A stretch of 64,000 nt of DNA from an uncultured Granulosicoccaceae bacterium (GCA_937922675.1 CALAJN010000002.1:89192-153191), one strand, 5' to 3'; shown: positions 1 to 9,057, counted from the stretch's first letter. Notes: generated from the sequence alone by a model not told the origin. Translations and numbers: made by a program.

Positions 1-2
1 CA

Positions 3-482
3 CAGGATTCGAGCTTCAAGGGGCGCAAGCTTGCCGACGACAGGCGCCTGCTATGTGCTTCACCGGACTATCTTGCCGCTCACGGTAGACCGGAGCATCC
101 GAAGGATCTTGAGCAGCATCAGTTGATTGCGTTCCGAGAGCAGACAGGTCGACGACTGCTGGGCCCGGCAGGTGAGAAAGCCTGCTTTGACCCACGCCGC
201 ACGGGTTGTCGATTGATCATTGACGATGGCGCCAGTCAAAAACTCGCGACCATGGCGGGTGTCGGTATTTCAATCAATTCTGAGTGGAGCGTTCACAGCG
301 AACTTGCCAATGGCACACTCGAGCACGTATTGCCGGACTATCAGGTCGACGATGCTTCTGTGTTGTGGCTGGTGTACCCGAGCTCTAACGTGCTGACTGC
401 CAAGGTGCGTGTCTTCATTGATTTTTTACTCGAGCGGATAGGGCAATCGCCCACTTGGCTCATGAGCAAAAACAGTGAGTAA
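3..482 (+). CDS. LysR-family transcriptional regulator, C-terminal part (5' truncated)
   Basis: The reading frame is open from the window edge to a TAA at 480-482. It encodes the effector-binding half of a LysR-type regulator. The early residues KLADDRRLLCASPDYLAAHG match the usual LTTR stretch in which the protein describes its own substrate pocket, and GRPEHPKDLEQHQLIAF follows as in the AaeR/DmlR-type subgroup. The N-terminal winged helix lies outside the window, so the target genes and the effector cannot be judged. The gene ends directly before a tRNA on the opposite strand. Family assignment is firm; the specific role is unknown. Confidence 0.85.
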   Translation, partial: QDSSFKGRKLADDRRLLCASPDYLAAHGRPEHPKDLEQHQLIAFREQTGRRLLGPAGEKACFDPRRTGCRLIIDDGASQKLATMAGVGISINSEWSVHSELANGTLEHVLPDYQVDDASVLWLVYPSSNVLTAKVRVFIDFLLERIGQSPTWLMSKNSE

Positions 483-559
483 TGGCGTCCCGGGAGAGAT
501 TCGAACTCCCGACCTGCCCCTTAGGAGGGGGCTGCTCTATCCAGCTGAGCTACCGGGAC
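483..559 (-). tRNA. tRNA-Arg (anticodon CCT)
   Basis: Read on the minus strand, this folds as a complete tRNA. The acceptor strands GTCCCGG and CCGGGAC pair over 7 bp. The anticodon stem GCCCC/GGGGC carries the loop CTCCTAA, so the anticodon is CCT. The T loop is TTCGAAT. A discriminator G is followed by a genome-encoded CCA (483-485). It reads AGG codons. The gene lies between two protein genes and abuts the stop of the LysR gene. Confidence 0.95.
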
Positions 560-581
560 GCGTGCCCCAAGTGTAGCGCCG

Positions 582-1580
582 TCAGCCGGCTTCGAGCAGT
601 TCTGCGATCACCTTGGCTACATATTGGTCCAGCCAGCGGCGCGAGCGTTTGGGAGCGCCAGCGAGTCTGCCGGAGCCTGTGCTACCCAAAAAGCCGACAT
701 GCCCGCCGTGCTCGGGTACGTCAAGCGTGGTGCCGGGTGCGAGCTCCGAGGCCTTGGGCAGAATGGCGGGTGTGAAGAAAGGGTCGTCTGCTGCGCACAG
801 TAAACGAGTGGGTTTTGCGATTCCGCCAAGCCACTTTCGGGCGCTGCACTCGCTGTAGTAGTGGTGCACGTCGCGGTAGCCATGCAGAGGTGCTGTCAAC
901 GCGTTGTCAAAACGCCAGAAGGTGTTCAAGTCAGGACTTGCCGGTGGCAGATCAAGCTCCGGGTAGGCGCAGCGCTTGGCCTCGTGTTGCGACCTCATCA
1001 GCCCCAACAAATGGCGCTGGTAGATGCGCGTAAAGCCTGTGTCGAGTTTGTCGGCACCAACGGACAAGACCAATGGTGGACAGATGGACACTGCCGCATC
1101 AAACGGGCTAGCGTCACCTGTTTGCCCCAGGTGCACCAGCAAGGCGTTGCCGCCGAGCGACCAACCGACAGCCGCCAGAGGCTCATCGGGAAAGCGTTGT
1201 CGAAGGAGTTGGCCGAGTCGGTTGACGTCGTCGGTTGCACCCGAGTGATAGGAGCGTGCCAGTCGGTTGGGCTCGCCACTACAGCCACGCCAGTGCATCA
1301 GTGTCACCCGGTAGCCGCTTGCGGTCAGTGTGTTGATCGCGCCGCTGACATAGGCCGACGACACACAGCCGGCAAGGCCATGAAAAAGGCAGACGGTGGC
1401 GCGGGGTGTTGCTACCGCATGGGCGTGAGCGAGGTCCAGGAAGTCACCGTCTTCAAGCTCCAGTCGTTCGCTGGTAACGGTCGGCAGGGGCGGCTTGAGC
1501 AGACGCGCGGCAAGAATGGTTTGCACATGCGGGTTGCGCAACCACCACGGCGGTCTAAATTCATGTGTCACATGCCGCAC
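582..1580 (-). CDS. YheT-type alpha/beta hydrolase
   Basis: A 332-residue alpha/beta-hydrolase of the YheT/ABHD1-3 (COG0429) family. Visible motifs are the N-terminal family signature PPWWLRNPHVQTI, the oxyanion region HGLAG, the nucleophile elbow GWSLGGN (Ser), an acidic residue in the DDPFF segment, and a C-terminal catalytic His in HGGHVGF. Members are esterases of uncertain physiological substrate. The frame stays open into surE on the other strand, but homology begins at RPPWW. I chose the GTG at 1580 because it follows a G-rich ribosome-binding site (GGGGGG) by 7 bases; a second GTG at 1571 is possible. The gene is divergent from surE. Confidence 0.88.
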   Translation of the reverse strand: MRHVTHEFRPPWWLRNPHVQTILAARLLKPPLPTVTSERLELEDGDFLDLAHAHAVATPRATVCLFHGLAGCVSSAYVSGAINTLTASGYRVTLMHWRGCSGEPNRLARSYHSGATDDVNRLGQLLRQRFPDEPLAAVGWSLGGNALLVHLGQTGDASPFDAAVSICPPLVLSVGADKLDTGFTRIYQRHLLGLMRSQHEAKRCAYPELDLPPASPDLNTFWRFDNALTAPLHGYRDVHHYYSECSARKWLGGIAKPTRLLCAADDPFFTPAILPKASELAPGTTLDVPEHGGHVGFLGSTGSGRLAGAPKRSRRWLDQYVAKVIAELLEAG

Positions 1581-1604
1581 CTGAAAGCCCCCCGATCCCA
1601 CTGA

Positions 1605-2378
1605 ATGCGTATTTTGCTCGCCAATGATGACGGATATCTCGCCCCAGGTATCCAAGCGATGCGTGTTGCACTTGACCCGCTGGGTGAAGTCACGACGGTG
1701 GCGCCGGACAGGAACAAGAGCGGCGCAAGTCACTCCTTGACGCTATCTCATCCGATTCATGTACGAAATCACGGGGAGCGCGTCTGGTCGGTTGAGGGCA
1801 CCCCGACAGACTGCGTCAATATCGCCTTGTCAGGTCTGCTCGACGAGAGGCCGGACATGGTCGTAAGCGGTATCAATGACGGCCCCAACATGGGTGATGA
1901 TGTGTTGTATTCAGGTACGGTCGCTGCGGCCATCGAGGGGCGTCACCTGGGCGAGCCAGCGATAGCGGTTTCGATGGCGAGCTTTGAGCCTCAGCACTTT
2001 GCCTGTGCGGCGCGCGCGGTGGTCGATATCGTCACACACCTGCGCGAGGTGCCGCTGCCGACAGACACCATTCTCAACATCAATGTGCCCGATCTGCCGT
2101 ATGAGCACATGAAGGGTTTCAAGGCGACGCGCCTGGGATCGCGCCATCCTTCCGAGAACGCAACTCGCATGATGAGTCCGCGCGGAGAGACCCTGTTCTG
2201 GATCGGCGCTGCCGGTGACGTATCCGACGCAGGCGAGGGCACAGACTTTAGCGCCACCGAGGCTGGCTGGATTTCGGTGACGCCCTTGACCACAGACCTG
2301 ACAAGACGGGATGGCATTGCACCGGTTTCGGACTGGTTGACTCGCCTCAACACCGGTACGAAAGGAACAGCCACATGA
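1605..2378 (+). CDS. surE: 5'/3'-nucleotidase SurE
   Basis: SurE, 257 residues, the usual length. It is a metal-dependent phosphatase acting on nucleoside 5'- and 3'-monophosphates and short polyphosphate. The start MRILLANDDGY carries the paired Asp residues that bind the divalent metal. DRNKSGASHSLTL supplies the next metal/phosphate residues, and GTPTDCVN and SGINDGPNMGDDVLYSGTV are the core signatures. It opens the conserved surE-pcm-nlpD-rpoS series and overlaps pcm by 4 bp (ATGA), implying translational coupling. Confidence 0.97.
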   Translation: MRILLANDDGYLAPGIQAMRVALDPLGEVTTVAPDRNKSGASHSLTLSHPIHVRNHGERVWSVEGTPTDCVNIALSGLLDERPDMVVSGINDGPNMGDDVLYSGTVAAAIEGRHLGEPAIAVSMASFEPQHFACAARAVVDIVTHLREVPLPTDTILNINVPDLPYEHMKGFKATRLGSRHPSENATRMMSPRGETLFWIGAAGDVSDAGEGTDFSATEAGWISVTPLTTDLTRRDGIAPVSDWLTRLNTGTKGTAT

Positions 2379-3046
2379 TTGCCACAGCCGCAGACATTCG
2401 CGGAATCGGTTTTACCTCGCAGCGCACACGAGACCGTATGGTCGAGCGGCTTGAGCAGAGCGGCATTCAAGACCCCGATGTGCTGGCTGCCTTTGCACAT
2501 GTACCGCGCCACCTGTTCGTCGACGACATGTTGCAGACCCGTGCCTATGAAGATGTGTCGCTACCGATTGGTGAGGGTCAGACCATATCGCGTCCCTGGG
2601 TTGTCGCTCGCATGACAGAGATCCTGCTCGAGGATGGTCCGGTATCGCGGGTGCTCGAGGTGGGCACCGGATCGGGTTTTCAGGCGGCGATACTCTCTGG
2701 TCTGGTGGATGCGGTGTTCAGCGTAGAACGTATTCGCATGTTGCACGAGCGAGCACGGCGGCGGTTCAAGGCGCTCGACTACCGAAACGTGCACACACGC
2801 CACAGCGACGGCGGCTGGGGTTGGGCCAGTCAGGGACCCTTCGATGGCATCGTTGTCACGGCCGCACCCGAGCGCGTGCCTGCGCCCCTGCTCGAGCAGC
2901 TCGCCGTGGGCGGGCGCTTGGTGTGCCCGGTGGGAACCCGTCGTGGCGCTCAGTCATTGACGGTGATCACGCGCACGCACGCCGGCTTCTCCGAGCGCAC
3001 CGAGTCTGACGTGACCTTCGTGCCTTTCCTGACGGGCAAGTCGTGA
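2375..3046 (+). CDS. pcm: Protein-L-isoaspartate O-methyltransferase
   Basis: Pcm uses S-adenosylmethionine to methylate L-isoaspartyl residues in aged proteins so that they can revert to aspartate. The protein has 223 residues. The SAM-binding glycine loop is visible as LEVGTGSGFQAAIL, preceded by the family motif LPIGEGQTISRPWVVARMTE. The start overlaps the surE stop, and nlpD follows after a short gap. This order is typical of gammaproteobacteria and supports a stationary-phase maintenance role next to rpoS. Confidence 0.96.
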   Translation: MIATAADIRGIGFTSQRTRDRMVERLEQSGIQDPDVLAAFAHVPRHLFVDDMLQTRAYEDVSLPIGEGQTISRPWVVARMTEILLEDGPVSRVLEVGTGSGFQAAILSGLVDAVFSVERIRMLHERARRRFKALDYRNVHTRHSDGGWGWASQGPFDGIVVTAAPERVPAPLLEQLAVGGRLVCPVGTRRGAQSLTVITRTHAGFSERTESDVTFVPFLTGKS

Positions 3047-3070
3047 ATCAGTGACTACACTTTGCACCTG

Positions 3071-4105
3071 ATGAATCCTTGCACCCGGACAGCAACAGTG
3101 GCAGCAGTGCTTGAATTTCCGCGGTGCGCTGCGGCCTCACGAGGCACTCTGTTGGCTTGTGCCCTGGCGCTTGTCGGTTGCGCGAACGTGTCCACAGACT
3201 CGGTGGAGTCGCGTCTGGAGAGGTTGACGCTGCAACCCAATATGTACGTGGTGCAAGCAGGCGACACCCTGGAGACGGTCGCATTTCGCTACCAGCTGGC
3301 GCCAGCGGATCTTGCTGCGCTGAATCCGGGAATCTCCCAGTACCTCGTGCCAGGAGCGCGCATCAATGTACGGCCTGGAACGCAGTTGTCGGCCGAGTTG
3401 CGTGCAGCCTCTCGGGTGCCGTCCAATGCGGCATCAATTATCGCGGCAGCTCCAGCGGCTCCGCCTGCTGCGGCGTCGACAGGTACAACGCGAGGAGTGC
3501 CTGCGGAGTCGACAGTGACCACGGTCTCAACCTTCGAGCCCGGCATGAATTCAGCGCAGGCGCCAACGATTGCGCAGCCGCGAGCAGGGGAGATCATCAT
3601 CGCCGAGGCGGCGTTTGATTCTGTGACCGGTGGGTATCCGGGTGAAGAGGTCGTCACCGATGAGTTTGATGTACTGGCGCCTTCAAATGGCTACACGCCA
3701 GTGCCGTCTGCTGATACGGCTGCAGCGACAGGATCAAACTGGGTATGGCCTACCGAAGGACAGGTCGCGCGTGGTTTTGCTCCAGAGCGCATCGGAGGCC
3801 AAGGCGTGGATATTGCCGGTGTACCAGGGCAGAACATTGTGGCAGCGACAACCGGCACGGTTGTTTACTCGGGCAAGGATCCATCAGGTGCGGGTGGCAG
3901 TCTGGTCATTCTGAAACACGCCGACGATCTGATGACCACCTACTCGCATGCAGACAAACTCTTCGTAACGGAAGACGACATCGTTCAAGCGGGCGATCCG
4001 ATTGCGAGTCTCGGGTGGAATGACGCCTCGGAGTCAGTGCTGAGTTTTGAAGTCAGACGAGCTGGATCCCCCTTGGATCCACTGAGTTTTGTTACCGCTC
4101 GTTGA
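3071..4105 (+). CDS. nlpD: Murein hydrolase activator NlpD (LysM and degenerate M23 lipoprotein)
   Basis: A 344-residue lipoprotein. The signal peptide ends in a lipobox-like LACALALVGC, giving Cys as residue 1 of the mature protein. A LysM domain follows (about residues 58-100, with VVQAGDTLETVAFRYQL), then a low-complexity Ala/Pro/Thr linker, and a C-terminal M23/LytM domain. The LytM domain lacks metal ligands. The usual first His is absent (GGQGVDIAG), and the final HxH-type position reads LSFEVR. This matches NlpD, which activates an amidase rather than cutting peptidoglycan itself. A TTG lies just upstream at 3062; I prefer the ATG at 3071. In relatives the main rpoS promoter lies inside nlpD. 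Confidence 0.93.
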   Translation: MNPCTRTATVAAVLEFPRCAAASRGTLLACALALVGCANVSTDSVESRLERLTLQPNMYVVQAGDTLETVAFRYQLAPADLAALNPGISQYLVPGARINVRPGTQLSAELRAASRVPSNAASIIAAAPAAPPAAASTGTTRGVPAESTVTTVSTFEPGMNSAQAPTIAQPRAGEIIIAEAAFDSVTGGYPGEEVVTDEFDVLAPSNGYTPVPSADTAAATGSNWVWPTEGQVARGFAPERIGGQGVDIAGVPGQNIVAATTGTVVYSGKDPSGAGGSLVILKHADDLMTTYSHADKLFVTEDDIVQAGDPIASLGWNDASESVLSFEVRRAGSPLDPLSFVTAR

Positions 4106-4132
4106 CACTTGGCGCCTTGCGAGGCGGTATAG

Positions 4133-4168
4133 CTGTATGTAATAACAGCTAGCTGTTGAAACATACAG
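4133..4168. repeat. Nested palindrome in the nlpD-rpoS intergenic region
   Basis: CTGTATGT (4133-4140) is mirrored by ACATACAG (4161-4168). Between them lies the perfect 14-bp palindrome AACAGCTAGCTGTT (4144-4157), separated from the outer arms by three unpaired bases on each side. As RNA this would form one long interrupted hairpin in the rpoS leader; as DNA it could hold one or two dimeric regulators. No run of T follows, so it is not an intrinsic terminator. Confidence 0.6.
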
Positions 4169-4297
4169 CATAAGTTCTCTGGTTTCTCCAAACATTTGTT
4201 AACTCAAGGTGGTTACGCCGCAAACTTAAAGTAACTTGTCATAACCTTCTTCCTAACGCGCACATGCGCAGCGATTCACTGACTCCCGGGTACGCCA

Positions 4298-5254
4298 ATG
4301 GCCACGATGATGCAAGAAAGCTGGAACCGTTCACTGGTCACCGAGCCGCGGGAGCGCCCGCCGGAATCTCGCAGCAAGGAAAAATTGCCCAAGAGTCAGC
4401 TGAAGGATGCATCGCGCAAGGAGATGGACGCTACGCGTCTGTACCTGAAGGAAATCGAGCATTCGGAGTTGTTGACCGCTGACGAGGAAAAGAGCTACAC
4501 CCGACTTGCACAAGCGGGTTGTGAGAAGTCTCGCGCCAAGATGATCGAATGCAATTTGCGTCTGGTTGTCAAGATTGCGCGTCGATACATGAATCGTGGT
4601 CTTGCGCTGCTTGACCTGATCGAAGAGGGCAACCTCGGTCTGATTCACTCTGTGGAAAAATTTGACCCCGAGCGAGGCTTTCGCTTCTCCACTTACGCCA
4701 CCTGGTGGATTCGCCAGACCATCGAGCGTGGCTTGATGAACCAGACTCGCACGATCCGACTGCCGATTCACGTCGTCAAGGAGATGAACGTCTACATCAA
4801 GGCTGAGCGTCGTCTGCAGCAGTCACTGGATCGCGAGCCGACGGCCGAAGATATTGCCCAGATCACTGAAAAGCCGGTCGCTGATGTCATCCGCCTGATG
4901 GGTCTGCGTGATCGCGTCACGTCAGTTGATGTAGCGGTTGGCAAGGACGGTGAGCGTTCCTTGCTCGATATCATCCCTGACGAGAACAACCTGGACCCGT
5001 CCGAGGCTCTGCAGGACGAGCGGGTCAACGGCAATATCGACAAATGGTTGTCTTCACTCGAAGACAAGCAACGCGAGGTGCTGGTTCGTCGTTTTGGCCT
5101 GCACGGTCACGAAAAAAATACACTCGAAGAAGTGGGCAAGGAGCTCGGTGTTACTCGAGAGCGCGTTCGCCAGATCCAGATGGAGGCGCTCAAGCGCCTG
5201 CGCCGCACTCTCGAGGGCAGCGGGTACTCGGCCGACACCTTGTTCACTGCCTGA
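4298..5254 (+). CDS. rpoS: RNA polymerase sigma factor RpoS
   Basis: A group 2 sigma-70 factor of 318 residues, the stationary-phase/general stress sigma factor. Visible parts are region 1.2 ([21 protein letters not shown]), region 2 with [34 protein letters not shown] and the -10-recognition segment [16 protein letters not shown], then region 3, and region 4 ending in [21 protein letters not shown]. The long region 1.1 of RpoD is absent. With the NlpD neighbour this identifies RpoS rather than another group 2 factor. The 190-bp gap upstream holds a strong palindrome that may affect expression. Confidence 0.96.
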   Translation: MATMMQESWNRSLVTEPRERPPESRSKEKLPKSQLKDASRKEMDATRLYLKEIEHSELLTADEEKSYTRLAQAGCEKSRAKMIECNLRLVVKIARRYMNRGLALLDLIEEGNLGLIHSVEKFDPERGFRFSTYATWWIRQTIERGLMNQTRTIRLPIHVVKEMNVYIKAERRLQQSLDREPTAEDIAQITEKPVADVIRLMGLRDRVTSVDVAVGKDGERSLLDIIPDENNLDPSEALQDERVNGNIDKWLSSLEDKQREVLVRRFGLHGHEKNTLEEVGKELGVTRERVRQIQMEALKRLRRTLEGSGYSADTLFTA

Positions 5255-5339
5255 GGCTTTGCTTCAGCCCTTGGCTCCAGGTCTTTGCATGACACGTATT
5301 TTCAGCTGAACCCTGAAGTGGCCAGCCCGGTGCGAGACC

Positions 5340-5747
5340 TCAGGGCTGCTCAATTTGCAGCAATGCGGCCGCCACGGGGCGGCTTTCGTTGACCAATACG
5401 CTGTAGGTGCGGCAGGCAGCCCGCGTGTGCATGGCCTCAAGGGCGATGCCGCGAGCTGCCATTTCCGCTATCAGGCTCATTGGCGGGAAGCGGTGAGTCG
5501 ATCCTGTCCCGAGCAGGCAGATCTCTACAGTCTCCTCGCCTTCCGGTGGGTGCAGCAGGTCGCTGAAGTGCGCAAGCGTCAGCTGTTCGAGAGGATTTGG
5601 CCCCGTGGCGGGTGAATACCAGTCCTCTATAACCTGCGACGGTGTCACCAGAATGTGTCCGGTATAGGCGGTGCCATCCACCGCCAGCGATCCCGGGCCA
5701 TAGCCGCTGATCAATCGTTGCTCGGCAGATTCGAGTTGCATCTTCAT
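5340..5747 (-). CDS. Mth938-like (DUF498/NDUFAF3-related) domain protein
   Basis: A 135-residue single-domain protein of the Mth938/XCC1710-like family. Matching features are SGYGPGSLAVDGTAYTGHILVTPSQVIEDW near the start, the central VEICLLGTGSTHRFPP, and the late GIALEAMHTRAACRTYSVLVNE. The eukaryotic relative NDUFAF3 is a complex I assembly factor; the bacterial role is not established. It stands alone, convergent with rpoS and divergent from hom. An internal ATG at 5741 is an alternative start. Confidence 0.85.
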   Translation of the reverse strand: MKMQLESAEQRLISGYGPGSLAVDGTAYTGHILVTPSQVIEDWYSPATGPNPLEQLTLAHFSDLLHPPEGEETVEICLLGTGSTHRFPPMSLIAEMAARGIALEAMHTRAACRTYSVLVNESRPVAAALLQIEQP

Positions 5748-5845
5748 ATCGGCGTATCATACCGGCCCGCGAGGCTTGGCCGTGGACACCTTCGTGTCGC
5801 CCCGAGGCTGGCCCTCCTCATTAGCTATGTAGCAAGATTTCTTAC

Positions 5846-7147
5846 GTGAATGCAGTGAATATCGGCCTGCTTGGCCTTGGAACGGTTGGCCAGGGCACCG
5901 CGACGATCCTTGCCAGGAACGCTGAGGAGATCACGCGCCGAGCCGGCGTGCCGATCCGTGTAGCAGGGGCTGTGGTGCGCGATGTGGCCAAAGCCGAAGC
6001 GTGGACGGCGGCGGCCGGACTCTCGTTTCCGATTACAACCGATGGCGATGCCCTGATCAACGATCCTGACATCCAGATCGTCTGTGAGTTGGCAGGTGGT
6101 GAGGAGCCAGCTCACCGCTGGACACGTGCCGCGCTCGAGGCGGGCAAGCATGTGGTGACAGCCAACAAGGCGCTGATTGCCACCCATGGCAATGAGCTTC
6201 TGGCGCTGGCTCGCGATAAGCGGGTGTCTCTGCGATTTGAGCCGGCTGTGGCTGGGGGCATCCCGGTCATCAAGGCGCTCAGTGAAGGCCTTGCCGCCAA
6301 CCGGATTGAATGGCTTGCGGGCATTATCAACGGTACCGGCAACTTTATCTTGTCCGAGATGGCGAGCCGTGGTCGCGACTTTGCCGATGTGCTCGCCGAG
6401 GCGCAGTCGCTTGGGTATGCCGAGGCAGACCCGACCTTTGACGTGGAGGGTATCGATGCGGCACACAAGCTTGCGATCCTCGGCGCCATCGCCTTTGATA
6501 CACCGATCGACTTTGATTCGCTGTGTATCGAGGGCATCAGCGGTATTACCGGTGTTGATGTCGCCTTTGCCGAGCAGCTCGGCTACCGCATCAAGCATCT
6601 GGGTGTGGCGCGTCGGCGCGAGCACGGGGTGGAGCTTCGGGTGCATCCAGCGTTGATACCCATGAAACGATTGCTTGCCAATGTGGACGGGGTCATGAAC
6701 GCAGTGGTCATCCACGGTGATGCTGTGGGGTCTACCTTGCACTATGGCGCGGGAGCTGGTGCAGAAGCTACAGGCTCTGCAGTGGTTGCAGACCTTGTCG
6801 ACCTGGCGCGCGGTGGTAGCGAGCCAATCAGCCTACCGAGTACTGTGCCCGACAAGCGTGCCGCCCTTGAGCCTGGCGATTTTTCCTGTCCGTTTTACTT
6901 GCGCCTTGAAGTGACTGATCAGCCTGGTGTCATGGCGGCTGTTGCCGCCATTTTTGGCACGCTGGAGATCAGTATCGAGGCCATTTTGCAAAAGGAGCCT
7001 GCAGCGCACGAGGACACCACCGTGCCACTGATATTGCTGACGCGTACGGTCACTGAAGCGCGTGTCCGTGATGCCATCACACAGCTGGAGGCGCTCGAAG
7101 ACATCGTCTCCCCTGTGGTGTTGTTGCGCGTCGAGACGCTTGATTAA
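5846..7147 (+). CDS. hom: Homoserine dehydrogenase
   Basis: NAD(P)-dependent reduction of aspartate semialdehyde to homoserine, in threonine/methionine synthesis. The 433-residue protein shows the Rossmann glycine motif GLGTVGQGTA at the N terminus, the catalytic-domain motifs ANKALIA and AGIINGTGNFIL, GYAEADPTFDVEGIDAAHKLAIL, and a C-terminal ACT domain (from about residue 350, FYLRLEVTDQPGVMAAVAAIFG) for threonine feedback. The start is GTG. thrC follows 24 bp later, so this is a hom-thrC unit without a fused aspartokinase. Confidence 0.96.
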   Translation: MNAVNIGLLGLGTVGQGTATILARNAEEITRRAGVPIRVAGAVVRDVAKAEAWTAAAGLSFPITTDGDALINDPDIQIVCELAGGEEPAHRWTRAALEAGKHVVTANKALIATHGNELLALARDKRVSLRFEPAVAGGIPVIKALSEGLAANRIEWLAGIINGTGNFILSEMASRGRDFADVLAEAQSLGYAEADPTFDVEGIDAAHKLAILGAIAFDTPIDFDSLCIEGISGITGVDVAFAEQLGYRIKHLGVARRREHGVELRVHPALIPMKRLLANVDGVMNAVVIHGDAVGSTLHYGAGAGAEATGSAVVADLVDLARGGSEPISLPSTVPDKRAALEPGDFSCPFYLRLEVTDQPGVMAAVAAIFGTLEISIEAILQKEPAAHEDTTVPLILLTRTVTEARVRDAITQLEALEDIVSPVVLLRVETLD

Positions 7148-7171
7148 ACCTCTCTACTTGTTCATATCATC

Positions 7172-8299
7172 ATGCGCTACCAGGGTCTGATCGAACGCTA
7201 TCGCGACCGCCTGCCAGTGGATGACACAACACCCGTTGTGTCCTTGTGTGAAGGCGATACGCCGCTCATAGAGTTGCACAATCTCACTGGCGAGCTCGCA
7301 GCTGAAACCGGTGGTGATCCGGTGCGAATATTCGTCAAATACGAGGGGCTCAATCCTACGGGCTCTTTCAAGGATCGCGGCATGACCATGGCGGTCAGCA
7401 AGGCGGCTGAGAAGGGCGCCAAGGCGATTGTCTGCGCCTCGACGGGCAATACCTCGGCAGCTGCTGCTGCCTATGCAGCGCGCGCTGGCATGACAGCCTT
7501 TGTCCTCATTCCGGAGGGCAAGATTCCGATGGGAAAGCTTGCTCAGGCAATCGCGCATGGCGCTGTGGTCCTGCAGATACGCGGCAACTTTGATGACGGT
7601 ATGCGTCTTGTCAAGGAGGTCGCAGGTGAGGCCCCGGTGGAGATCGTCAACTCCATCAATCCCTACCGCTTGCAAGGGCAGAAGACTGGCGCGTTCGAGA
7701 TCATCGAAGCGCTTGGGGACGCACCTGACTATCACTGTATTCCGGTGGGCAATGCCGGCAATATTTCCGGCTACTGGATTGGTTATTCCGAGATGGCCGG
7801 TTGCAATACTGCCAGCTGCACGCTCTGTAACGGCGAGTGCCCCTACCTTGAACAACCCAAGACCCGTAAGCGTCCGGTCATGGTCGGTTACCAGGCAGCA
7901 GGGGCTGCTCCGTTCATGCGTGGCGCGCCGGTAGAGGCACCCGAAACCCTGGCTACGGCTATCCGCATCGGTAACCCGCAGTCCTGGGATCTTGCCAGGG
8001 CAGCGATAGAAGAGTCAGGGGGCTGGTTTGATGAGGTCACAGATGATGAGCTGCTGGCAACGCAATCCCTGCTCGCCACGCGTGAGGGGGTGTTTTGTGA
8101 GCCTGCCTCGGCGGTCTCACTCTGCGGCGCAGTGCGCGACATCCGTGCCGGTCGTATTCCGGGTGGCAGTACGATTACCTGTACGCTCACAGGCCATGGG
8201 CTCAAGGACACCGCCACAGCAATTGCCGGGCGGGAGACGGTAGAGACGGTCGATGCAGATCTTGCATCAGTCAAAGCCGCTATCGTCGGGCGCTTGTAG
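7172..8299 (+). CDS. thrC: Threonine synthase with a four-cysteine insert
   Basis: A PLP enzyme converting O-phosphohomoserine to threonine. At 375 residues it belongs to the short ThrC class. The PLP lysine is in NPTGSFKDRGM, phosphate is held by ASTGNTSAAAAAYA, and VGNAGNISGYWIGY is the glycine loop. Directly after that loop comes a segment with four cysteines (C211, C216, C219, C223; spacing C-x4-C-x2-C-x3-C) before the family sequence resumes at GYQAAGAAPF. I do not know this cluster from standard short ThrC proteins. Its spacing suggests metal binding or a redox switch, which is inference. It pairs with hom. Confidence 0.93.
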   Translation: MRYQGLIERYRDRLPVDDTTPVVSLCEGDTPLIELHNLTGELAAETGGDPVRIFVKYEGLNPTGSFKDRGMTMAVSKAAEKGAKAIVCASTGNTSAAAAAYAARAGMTAFVLIPEGKIPMGKLAQAIAHGAVVLQIRGNFDDGMRLVKEVAGEAPVEIVNSINPYRLQGQKTGAFEIIEALGDAPDYHCIPVGNAGNISGYWIGYSEMAGCNTASCTLCNGECPYLEQPKTRKRPVMVGYQAAGAAPFMRGAPVEAPETLATAIRIGNPQSWDLARAAIEESGGWFDEVTDDELLATQSLLATREGVFCEPASAVSLCGAVRDIRAGRIPGGSTITCTLTGHGLKDTATAIAGRETVETVDADLASVKAAIVGRL

Positions 8300-8326
8300 C
8301 CAGCTGGCAGCTAATGCGCTCGCCTG

Positions 8327-9016
8327 TCAGTAATCAAACAGACGCGCAAACCGTTCGTGTGCACCATCGGTATAGTGATCGAGGAGTGCGCTGTAGGCTT
8401 GCCGGGTGATTGTGGTCGCGCCGAGGGACAGCAGGTGGTCGTTTTCCAGCTGGCAGTCGATGACGTGATGGCGTCCGGTGCCAACCAGATGGGCAAGGGC
8501 GACCTTGGAGGCATCACTGGCGCGCGCGAACATCGACTCACCGATAAACACTCGGCCGAGTTCGATACCGTACAGGCCACCAACCAGGGTGTCGTCTTGC
8601 CAGACTTCAACTGAGGTTGCGGCACCGACGGCTGCAAGCTCGCTGTAGGCGTCGAGCATAGCCAAGGTAATCCAGGTGCCGCTCGAACCGGCACGAGGTG
8701 CGCCGCACTGTTGCATGACATCGCGAAAGGCTGCGTTCTCTGTGACTCGATAGCGGCCGGACCGCAGGGTCTTGCGAAGACTGCGCGAGATTTTCAGCTC
8801 CTCGGGCCAGATCACGCAGCGTGGATCCGGTGACCACCATAGAATAGGCTCCCCTTCCTCGTACCAGGGAAACACACCGTGGCGGTAGGCACTGAGCAGG
8901 CGGCGCGGCGCCAGATTGCCGCCAGCCATCAACAGACCATTGGGCTCTGATAGCGCCTCGGCGACATCAGGAAAGGGTGTTGTGTGGTCGGTGGGAGCGA
9001 GGAAAGCAATAGGCAC
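8327..9016 (-). CDS. aat: Leucyl/phenylalanyl-tRNA-protein transferase
   Basis: Aat attaches Leu or Phe from charged tRNA to proteins with N-terminal Lys or Arg, marking them for ClpAP (N-degron pathway). The protein has 229 residues and a GTG start. Motifs include FPDVAEALSEPNGLLMAGGNLAPRRLLSAYRHGVFPW, PILWWSPDPRCVI, LVGGLYGIELGRVFIGESMFA, and the late HLVGTGRHHVIDCQ. In Pseudomonas, aat sits near trxB, ftsK and lolA, as here, although the usual arginyl-transferase neighbour is replaced by a COG3146-type gene. Confidence 0.95.
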   Translation of the reverse strand: MPIAFLAPTDHTTPFPDVAEALSEPNGLLMAGGNLAPRRLLSAYRHGVFPWYEEGEPILWWSPDPRCVIWPEELKISRSLRKTLRSGRYRVTENAAFRDVMQQCGAPRAGSSGTWITLAMLDAYSELAAVGAATSVEVWQDDTLVGGLYGIELGRVFIGESMFARASDASKVALAHLVGTGRHHVIDCQLENDHLLSLGATTITRQAYSALLDHYTDGAHERFARLFDY

Positions 9017-9057
9017 GAGTAGACCTTCTTCTGGTGCGCGGCCCGGATGAGCCTGGC

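Noticed and set aside
861..1604. A 247-residue open frame on the plus strand opposite the YheT-type gene.
   Set aside because: It is antisense to a well-matched alpha/beta hydrolase and has no family resemblance or ribosome-binding site.
5825..6742. A 305-residue minus-strand frame opposite hom.
   Set aside because: The hom frame has all expected motifs; this is an antisense shadow created by GC-rich codon use.
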